Assembly: GCA_016781225.1 (NCBI GenBank)
Contig: JADDQT010000012.1
Span: 1 to 18,601 of the forward strand
DNA: 18,601 nt
Source of the DNA: Actinomycetota bacterium
Lineage (GTDB): Bacteria > Actinomycetota > Acidimicrobiia > Acidimicrobiales > GCA-2861595
Reading direction: 5' to 3'
Below are positions 14,775-18,601 of this stretch, in pieces (positions within the stretch are counted from its first letter, which is position 1; each line of letters begins with the position of its first letter). The notes beneath the pieces were generated by a model. That model was not told the DNA's origin. It searched no databases and saw nothing but the letters and a program-made list of their open reading frames with translations. The position numbers were made by a program, and so were the translations under genes.

Positions 14775-14960
14775 CTACCAGCTCGCCTTGACGACACCGG
14801 GAAGCTCACCGGCGTGCGCCAGCTCGCGCAGACAGATCCGGCACAGGCCGAACTTGCGGAAGACCGCCTTGGGTCGTCCGCACCGCCGGCAGCGCGTGTA
14901 GCCCCGCACCTTGTACTTGGGCTTCTGCTGCTGCTTCTGTATGAGCGCCTTCTTGGCCAT
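14775..14960 (-). CDS. rpsN: 30S ribosomal protein S14, zinc-binding type Z
   Basis: This is the short 61-residue S14 of the small-subunit head. It has the zinc knuckle Cys24-X2-Cys27-X12-Cys40-X2-Cys43 (YTRCRRCGRPKAVFRKFGLC, RICLRELA) and the terminal GVVKASW. Organisms with this form need zinc for S14; many actinobacteria also have a zinc-free paralogue elsewhere, which cannot be judged here. The ATG is one base after the rplE stop; the frame extends six codons upstream but MAKKALI is the standard start. Confidence 0.97.
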   Translation of the reverse strand: MAKKALIQKQQQKPKYKVRGYTRCRRCGRPKAVFRKFGLCRICLRELAHAGELPGVVKASW

Positions 14961-14961
14961 G

Positions 14962-15537
14962 TCAGTTCTCACCTTCACGCTTGAACGGAAACCCGAACGC
15001 CTGGATGAGGGCCTTGCCCTCGGCGTCGGTGCGAGCGGTGGTCACGATGGTGACGTCGAGGCCGCGCACCGTGTCCACCCGGTCGTAGTCGATCTCGGGG
15101 AAGATGAGTTGCTCGACGACCCCGAAGGTGTAGTTGCCACGCCCGTCGAAGGCGTTCGGCGGCAGGCCGCGGAAGTCTCGTACACGGGGGATGGCCAGGG
15201 CGATGAGGCGGTCCAGGAACTCCCACATACGGTCACCTCGCAGAGTCACCTTGGCGCCGATGGCGTTCCCCTCCCGGAGCTTGAACCCGGCGATCGACTT
15301 CTTGGCCCGGGTGACCAGCGGCTTCTGGCCGGAGATCGCCGCCAAGTCACGAACCGCACCTTCCAGGAGCGACGACTGCTGAGCGGCCAGGCCGACGCCC
15401 ATGTTCAGCACGATCTTCTCGAAGCGCGGCACCTCCATGATGTTGGAGAGGCCCAGCTGCTCCTTGAGCTGAGCGCGCACCTCGCTCTCATAGCGCTGCT
15501 TCAGTCGGGGCCGGGAGGTGGTGGCTACGGGCGGCAT
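14962..15537 (-). CDS. rplE: 50S ribosomal protein L5
   Basis: L5 carries 5S rRNA into the large subunit and contacts P-site tRNA. The 191 residues include RLKQRYESEVRAQLKEQLGL, NIMEVPRFEKIVLNMGVGLA, GQKPLVTRAKKSIAGFKLRE and DFRGLPPNAFDGRGNYTFGV, with the end GFPFKREGEN. The junction with rplX reads GTGATG: TGA stops rplX, and either GTG (15540) or ATG (15537) can start L5. A strong GGAGGTGATC binding site lies 6 or 9 bases before them; ATG is used here. This rplX-rplE junction is where E. coli S8 acts, but the S8 target structure was not recognised. Confidence 0.96.
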   Translation of the reverse strand: MPPVATTSRPRLKQRYESEVRAQLKEQLGLSNIMEVPRFEKIVLNMGVGLAAQQSSLLEGAVRDLAAISGQKPLVTRAKKSIAGFKLREGNAIGAKVTLRGDRMWEFLDRLIALAIPRVRDFRGLPPNAFDGRGNYTFGVVEQLIFPEIDYDRVDTVRGLDVTIVTTARTDAEGKALIQAFGFPFKREGEN

Positions 15538-15854
15538 CACAGATCACCTCCGCACTTCCTGCAGATTCGCACCTTGACCCGGCCTCCGGTGGAGCTCTCG
15601 TCGACGCGGTAGCCGATCCGGGTTGGCCCGTCGGTAGGGCAGAGGATGGCCACGGCCGAGGCCGGAAGCGGCATGTCCTTGTCGATGATGCCGCCCTGCA
15701 TGGTCTCCTTCGTCGAGCGCTGGTGGCGCTTGGCCACGTTCACCCCGTCCACGATGACTTTGTTCTTCTCGGGCAGGGCGCGGCTGATCTCGCCCTCCTT
15801 GCCCCGATCCTTCCCGGCCAACACCCGTACTCTGTCGCCCTTCTTGAGCTTCAC
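15537..15854 (-). CDS. rplX: 50S ribosomal protein L24
   Basis: L24 starts assembly of the large subunit at the 5' domain of 23S rRNA. The 105 residues have the KOW motif (KKGDRVRVLAGKDRGKEGEI), VIVDGVNVAKRHQRSTKETM, QGGIIDKDMPLPASAV and a C-terminal ICRKCGGDL with a Cys-X2-Cys pair. The start is GTG with GGAGGT close upstream. The GTG overlaps the stop of a 36-codon ORF that fills the gap from rplN. L24 in this position is standard; the gap before it is not. Confidence 0.96.
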   Translation of the reverse strand: MKLKKGDRVRVLAGKDRGKEGEISRALPEKNKVIVDGVNVAKRHQRSTKETMQGGIIDKDMPLPASAVAILCPTDGPTRIGYRVDESSTGGRVKVRICRKCGGDL

Positions 15855-15961
15855 GTGGTCACCTCCTCGACATCCATGAGCATCGGTGCCGATCCGGCTC
15901 CGCCGGTCGGTGCCGATTCCGAAGAGCTCGCCGAGCAAGCTCCGCTTGCGAGGCGAAACAT
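15851..15961 (-). CDS. Candidate 36-residue ORF coupled to rplN and rplX
   Basis: The gap between rplN and rplX is filled by an ORF whose ATG overlaps the rplN TGA (TGATG) and whose TGA overlaps the rplX GTG (GTGA). The product would be MFRLASGACSASSSESAPTG and then GAGSAPMLMDVEEVTT: Ser/Ala/Gly-rich, no recognised domain. It may be a translated spacer that carries ribosomes from rplN to rplX, or chance in high-GC DNA. I know of no named protein here in other bacteria. Confidence 0.35.
   Translation of the reverse strand: MFRLASGACSASSSESAPTGGAGSAPMLMDVEEVTT
15883..15921. repeat. Two copies of TCGGTGCCGAT, 24 bases apart
   Basis: TCGGTGCCGAT occurs at 15883-15893 and 15907-15917 (plus-strand reading). 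Each copy is a near-palindrome (TCGG-TGC-CGA). They lie between rplN and rplX next to the hairpin at 15929-15955 and may be part of a folded leader or a local duplication. Confidence 0.5.
15929..15955 (-). repeat. Hairpin just after rplN
   Basis: The minus strand reads CGCC-TC-GCAAGC-GGA-GCTTGC-TC-GGCG: a perfect 6-base stem with a GGA triloop, extended by a 2-by-2 internal loop and four more pairs. It begins six bases after the rplN stop. Without a T-run it is not a typical terminator; attenuation, message stabilisation or protein binding are possible. Confidence 0.5.
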
Positions 15962-16329
15962 CACAGGACCTCGGGGGCGAGGGAGATGATGCGCATGAAG
16001 CGCTTGTCCCGTAGCTCCCGGCCCACAGGGCCGAAGATGCGGGTGCCCCTCGGTTGTTGTTGGTCGTTGATGAGAACGGCGGCGTTCTCGTCGAAACGGA
16101 TGTAGCTGCCGTCCGATCGCCGCTTCTCCTTCTTGGTGCGGACCACTACGCAGCGCACGACGTCGCCCTTCTTGACGGCCGCACCGGGGATGGCGTCCTT
16201 GACGCTGGCGACGAAGATGTCGCCTATGGACGCGTAGCGCCGCCTCGAGCCGCCGAGGACCTTGATGCAGAGCACTTCCTTGGCCCCCGAGTTGTCGGCC
16301 ACCCGCAGCCGCGACTCTTGCTGAATCAC
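15961..16329 (-). CDS. rplN: 50S ribosomal protein L14
   Basis: L14 lies at the subunit interface and forms bridges with 16S rRNA. The 122 residues equal the normal family length and contain IQQESRLRVADNSGAKEVLC, IKVLGGSRRRYASIGDI, VKKGDVVRCVVVRTKKEKRR, FDENAAVLIND and the end RIISLAPEVL. The start is GTG 16329, overlapping the rpsQ stop as GTGA; the frame continues upstream but the family begins at this residue. rpsQ-rplN marks the join of the S10 and spc operons in E. coli; here there is no gap, so both are read together. Confidence 0.97.
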   Translation of the reverse strand: MIQQESRLRVADNSGAKEVLCIKVLGGSRRRYASIGDIFVASVKDAIPGAAVKKGDVVRCVVVRTKKEKRRSDGSYIRFDENAAVLINDQQQPRGTRIFGPVGRELRDKRFMRIISLAPEVL

Positions 16330-16625
16330 CGGGCTCGCTCCAGGACCTCGACGACGCGCCAACGCTTGCGCTTCGAGAGGGGCCGCGTCTCCTGCACCCG
16401 CACGCGGTCGCCAACCCTGAGGTCGTTCTGCGCATCGTGGGCGAGGAGCCGCTTGGTGCGCTGCATCGTCTTGGCGTAGCGGGGGTGGCGAACCCGTTCG
16501 ATGACGCTGACGACGACGGTCTTGTCCATGGCCGTCGACGCAACGGTTCCCTCGCGGACCTTCCGCGGGTTGGGGCGGGGCACGTCCCCGGCACCTGTCT
16601 CCGACCGGCTCTGAACCTCAGACAT
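16326..16625 (-). CDS. rpsQ: 30S ribosomal protein S17
   Basis: S17 is an early 16S rRNA-binding protein with an OB fold. The family core is clear: RKVREGTVASTAMDKTVVVS, VIERVRHPRYAKTMQRTKRL, AHDAQNDLRVGDRVRVQETR and PLSKRKRWRVVEVLERAR. The 99-residue product has a Ser/Gly/Pro N-terminal extension of about 20 residues before RKVREG. The junction reads GTGATG; ATG 16625 has AAGGGG at good spacing, and GTG 16628 would add one residue. It overlaps the end of rpmC. Confidence 0.96.
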   Translation of the reverse strand: MSEVQSRSETGAGDVPRPNPRKVREGTVASTAMDKTVVVSVIERVRHPRYAKTMQRTKRLLAHDAQNDLRVGDRVRVQETRPLSKRKRWRVVEVLERAR

Positions 16626-16851
16626 CACTTGCCCCTTCCAGGCTCTCGGCCTCGGCGATCTCCCTCTCCCGCAGGACAGTGTTCATCCGGGCCACGTCCT
16701 TCTTGACCTGGCCGATGCGGGCGTTGTTGTCCAGCTGGCCGGTGACGATCTGGAAGCGCAGGTTGAACAGCTCCTGCTTGGCCTCCGCCAAGCGGCTCTC
16801 GAGCTCGCCGACATCGAGGGAACGGAGCTCCTCTGCCCTTCGAGTCGCCAT
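16618..16851 (-). CDS. rpmC: 50S ribosomal protein L29
   Basis: L29 is a small helical hairpin near the tunnel exit and forms part of the docking site for trigger factor and SRP. The 77 residues have ELESRLAEAKQELFNLRFQI, VTGQLDNNARIGQVKKDVAR, MNTVLREREIAEAE, typical of the family with a short acidic tail. Its ATG shares a base with the rplP stop (TGATG), and its end overlaps rpsQ. Confidence 0.97.
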   Translation of the reverse strand: MATRRAEELRSLDVGELESRLAEAKQELFNLRFQIVTGQLDNNARIGQVKKDVARMNTVLREREIAEAESLEGASDV

Positions 16852-17279
16852 CAGACCTCCACTCCTTCCTGCTGGCGGCGCACGACGAACCTGGCCTTGA
16901 TGGGCAGCTTCTGGATGGCCTTCTCCATGGCCGCTTTGGCCAGGTCCTCGTCCACGCCGGCCAGCTCGAACATCACGCGTCCCGGCTTGACCACTGCGAC
17001 CCAGTGCTCGGGGCTGCCCTTGCCCGAACCCATCCGCGTTTCTGCCGGCTTCTCGGTAACCGGCTTGTCGGGAAAGACCCGGATCCACACCTTGCCGCCG
17101 CGGCGTACGTGCCGGGTCATGGCGATACGGGCCGCCTCGATCTGGCGGGCGGTGATCCAGCCCCCTTCGAGGGCCAGGATGCCGTAGTCGCCGAAGCTCA
17201 CAGCGCTGCCGCCCTTGGCCGTACCAGAGACGCGCCCTCGCTGCTGCTTGCGATGCTTCACCTTCTTGGGCATCAACAT
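16851..17279 (-). CDS. rplP: 50S ribosomal protein L16
   Basis: L16 organises the A-site region of the large subunit and is needed for a functional peptidyl-transferase centre. The 142 residues contain MLMPKKVKHRKQQRGRVSGT, SFGDYGILALEGGWITARQI, EAARIAMTRHVRRGGKVWIR, VFPDKPVTEKPAETRMGSGK and GSPEHWVAVVKPGRVMFEL. ATG 17279 has GGAGG nine bases upstream; ATG 17273 is the alternative. Unlike most genomes, a 170-base gap rich in inverted repeats separates it from rpsC. The two genes are in the same frame, divided only by the rpsC TGA. Confidence 0.97.
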   Translation of the reverse strand: MLMPKKVKHRKQQRGRVSGTAKGGSAVSFGDYGILALEGGWITARQIEAARIAMTRHVRRGGKVWIRVFPDKPVTEKPAETRMGSGKGSPEHWVAVVKPGRVMFELAGVDEDLAKAAMEKAIQKLPIKARFVVRRQQEGVEV

Positions 17280-17450
17280 CCAAACCCACCTCCAAGACGC
17301 CGCGCCCGCGAGCAGGCCAAGGTCGGGCGAGCGCAGCGAGGCGAGGCGGGTGGCCCGTAGGGAGGGCCCCAGCGGTGGGGCCCCAGCGGAGCTGGGGAAA
17401 GCCGCTGGGAGGGACCCTGAGGGACAGGACCCGCCTCGGCGGACGAAATC
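17280..17450 (-). repeat. Nested inverted-repeat island between rpsC and rplP
   Basis: Within this 171-base gap, outer arms CGAGGCGGGT (17342-17351) and ACCCGCCTCG (17429-17438) are perfect complements. Inside them CCCAGCGG (17368-17375) pairs with CCGCTGGG (17402-17409), and inside that CCCCAGC-GGA-GCTGGGG (17381-17397) is a perfect 7-base hairpin. GGGCCCC (17364-17370) can instead pair with GGGGCCC (17377-17383). These are alternative, nested folds. It may be a small repeat element or an RNA regulatory structure; no ORF with its own start is seen. Confidence 0.6.
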
Positions 17451-18434
17451 TCAGTAATCACGGAAGTGGGGGGCCTCGTGGTGCTCGCGGGTGCGACGCT
17501 CGATCTCCTCCTCCTCGGCGAGAAGTCGCTCGATGTCGGGGTCGACCTCCTTGATGAGCGGCTTGCTCTCGGCCGGCTCGGTGGCGTCTGCCTGAGTCGT
17601 CTCCGCATCGGCCGCCACGTCGACTGTGGTCTCCTCCTCGGTCGGTGCTGCTGCCTCATCGGGTTGAACCGTGCCCGGCTCGCCCTGCTCGGGTCGGCGG
17701 CGGCCCCCTCCGGCGGAGATGATCCGCCGCGGACGACCCTGCCCAGACGTCTCTCCCACCGCCATGGCGGCCTCACGGCTGATCTTGTCCTCGCTGGAGA
17801 GCTTGTAGGGGAGGATGTCGCCCTTGTATATCCACACCTTGACGCCAATGCGTCCGACGGAGGTACGCGCCTCTCGCAGGCCGTAGTCGATGTCGGCTCG
17901 GAGCGTGTGCAGGGGCACTCTTCCCTCGCGGTAGGACTCCTTGCGGGACATCTCCGAACCGCCCAACCTGCCCGCGCACTGCACGCGAATGCCCTGGGCG
18001 CCGGCCTTCTGAACCGTCTGCACCGCACGCTTCATGGCCCGGCGGAAGCTCACCCGGCCGGCCAGCTGATCGGCGATGCCCTGAGCGATGAGAGCTGCGT
18101 CGAGCTCGGGCTGCTTGATCTCCTGGATGTTCAGCTGCACCTTGGCATTGCCCGTCATCTTGGCCAGCTCAGTGCGCAGCCGGTCTGCCTCGGCGCCGCG
18201 GCGCCCGATGACGATGCCCGGCCGAGCCGTGTGCAGGTCGATGCGAAGACGGTCTCGCGTGCGCTCGACCTCGATGCGGCTGACGGCGGCCCGCTCGAGC
18301 TGACCCATGAGGTAGTCGCGGATCCTCCAGTCCTCCACCACCTGGTCCTGGTAGCCGCGGTCGTTGAACCAGCGAGACTTCCAGTCGGTGGTCACGCCGA
18401 GGCGGAACCCGTAGGGATTGACCTTTTGACCCAT
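17451..18434 (-). CDS. rpsC: 30S ribosomal protein S3 with a long acidic C-terminal tail
   Basis: S3 forms part of the mRNA entry channel. The start MGQKVNPYGFRLG is canonical (ATG 18434). The type-2 KH domain has its GXXG loop as Gly77-Arg-Arg-Gly80 (RPGIVIGRRGAEADRLRTEL), followed by the S3 C-terminal domain with GRLGGSEMSRKESYREGRVP and VKVWIYKGDILPY ending near residue 210. About 116 further residues follow, rich in Glu, Asp, Ala and Thr, closing with a charged helix (DPDIERLLAEEEEIERRTRE) and HFRDY. S3 tails occur in actinobacteria, but this one is long (327 residues in all). No Shine-Dalgarno is seen; the ATG shares a base with the stop of a five-codon minicistron. Confidence 0.96.
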   Translation of the reverse strand: MGQKVNPYGFRLGVTTDWKSRWFNDRGYQDQVVEDWRIRDYLMGQLERAAVSRIEVERTRDRLRIDLHTARPGIVIGRRGAEADRLRTELAKMTGNAKVQLNIQEIKQPELDAALIAQGIADQLAGRVSFRRAMKRAVQTVQKAGAQGIRVQCAGRLGGSEMSRKESYREGRVPLHTLRADIDYGLREARTSVGRIGVKVWIYKGDILPYKLSSEDKISREAAMAVGETSGQGRPRRIISAGGGRRRPEQGEPGTVQPDEAAAPTEEETTVDVAADAETTQADATEPAESKPLIKEVDPDIERLLAEEEEIERRTREHHEAPHFRDY

Positions 18435-18455
18435 TACTTGTCTTGACCCATTACT
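18426..18455. repeat. 17-base-period direct duplication at the rplV-rpsC junction
   Basis: TTGACCCATTACT (plus-strand reading) occurs at 18426-18438 and 18443-18455, offset by 17 bases. Each copy contains TAATGGGTCAA on the minus strand, a stop-start overlap followed by the first codons of rpsC. It looks like a small tandem duplication of the rpsC start. Confidence 0.85.
18434..18451 (-). CDS. Candidate five-codon minicistron MGQDK
   Basis: ATG at 18451 shares its A with the rplV TAA (TAATG), is followed by GGT CAA GAC AAG TAA, and that stop again shares its A with the rpsC ATG (TAATG). The peptide MGQDK copies the first residues of S3 (MGQK). Ribosomes leaving rplV would read it before rpsC. 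Translation is inferred, not shown. Confidence 0.4.
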   Translation of the reverse strand: MGQDK

Positions 18456-18601
18456 CGTCGCCGCCGCCCTCGCTTTTCTCCTGCGGTGGCGCCGGTTCAC
18501 CCCTTTCGTCAGCGTTGCTCGGACCCTGCTCTTGCTCTTCGGGAGCCGGTACCGCGTCGGCGGCGGCCGGGCTGGACTGCTCCTGTCGTTGTTCCTGGCG
18601 C
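18451..18601 (-). CDS. rplV: C-terminal end of 50S ribosomal protein L22 (partial)
   Basis: Only the last 49 codons are in the window. They encode a low-complexity, acidic and Gln-rich tail (RQEQRQEQSSPAAADAVPAP at its start, EKSEGGGDE at its end) with no folded L22 core. The name rests on position: rplV precedes rpsC in almost every bacterial S10 operon, and the frame runs to a stop directly joined to rpsC. If right, L22 carries a C-terminal extension of at least 45 residues, comparable to the S3 tail. Confidence 0.7.
   Translation of the reverse strand, partial: RQEQRQEQSSPAAADAVPAPEEQEQGPSNADERGEPAPPQEKSEGGGDE

Noticed and set aside
15929..15955. Intrinsic terminator after rplN
   Set aside because: The hairpin lacks a T-run on the minus strand and lies within an essential run of genes that must be transcribed through.
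16851..18434. Possible S3-L16 fusion by TGA read-through
   Set aside because: rpsC and rplP are in the same frame with no other stop between them, but a 58-codon open stretch is common in high-GC DNA. rplP has its own start and Shine-Dalgarno, and fusing the two subunits would make no sense.
1..18601. CRISPR array, tRNA, rRNA, insertion sequence or replication origin
   Set aside because: No spaced repeat array, cloverleaf, transposase frame with terminal repeats, or cluster of origin boxes was found on reading either strand.

Overview
The window is high-GC DNA from the chromosome of an actinobacterium, most likely from the class Acidimicrobiia or a close deep-branching lineage. This placement is an inference from gene order and protein style, not from a search. 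The supports are: a single-strand run in the order S10 operon end, spc operon, alpha operon, rplQ-truA-rplM-rpsI-glmM (typical of Actinomycetota); a zinc-type S14 in the spc operon; a four-cysteine S4; a 13E12-type HNH protein; and many GTG starts.

Layout, left to right. Bases 1-2332 (plus strand) are accessory: the 3' part of a 13E12/DUF222-type HNH endonuclease gene, then an overlapping pair encoding a small lipoprotein and a secreted protein with a PKD-like domain. Bases 2385-3028 (minus strand) hold a VapBC-type toxin-antitoxin pair with its own perfect -10 box. Bases 3059-18601 (minus strand, read from high to low coordinates) are one nearly gapless run: rplV (end only), rpsC, rplP, rpmC, rpsQ, rplN, rplX, rplE, rpsN, rpsH, rplF, rplR, rpsE, rpmD, rplO, secY, adk, map, infA, rpmJ, rpsM, rpsK, rpsD, rpoA, rplQ, truA, rplM, rpsI, glmM. 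They supply ribosomal proteins, the RNA polymerase alpha subunit, the Sec channel, adenylate kinase, N-terminal methionine removal, translation initiation factor 1, tRNA pseudouridylation and the first committed isomerisation of cell-wall amino-sugar synthesis.

Most of the run is ordinary, and many genes overlap their neighbours by 1 or 4 bases. The unusual points lie at the joints. A 17-base tandem duplication between rplV and rpsC creates a five-codon minicistron (MGQDK) joined by TAATG on both sides. A 36-codon ORF fills the rplN-rplX gap and overlaps the stop of one gene and the start of the other. A 170-base gap between rpsC and rplP is full of nested inverted repeats. infA appears to start at CTG. 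rpsC and rplV carry long acidic C-terminal tails. I see no CRISPR array, tRNA, rRNA, insertion sequence or clear defence system other than the toxin-antitoxin pair.
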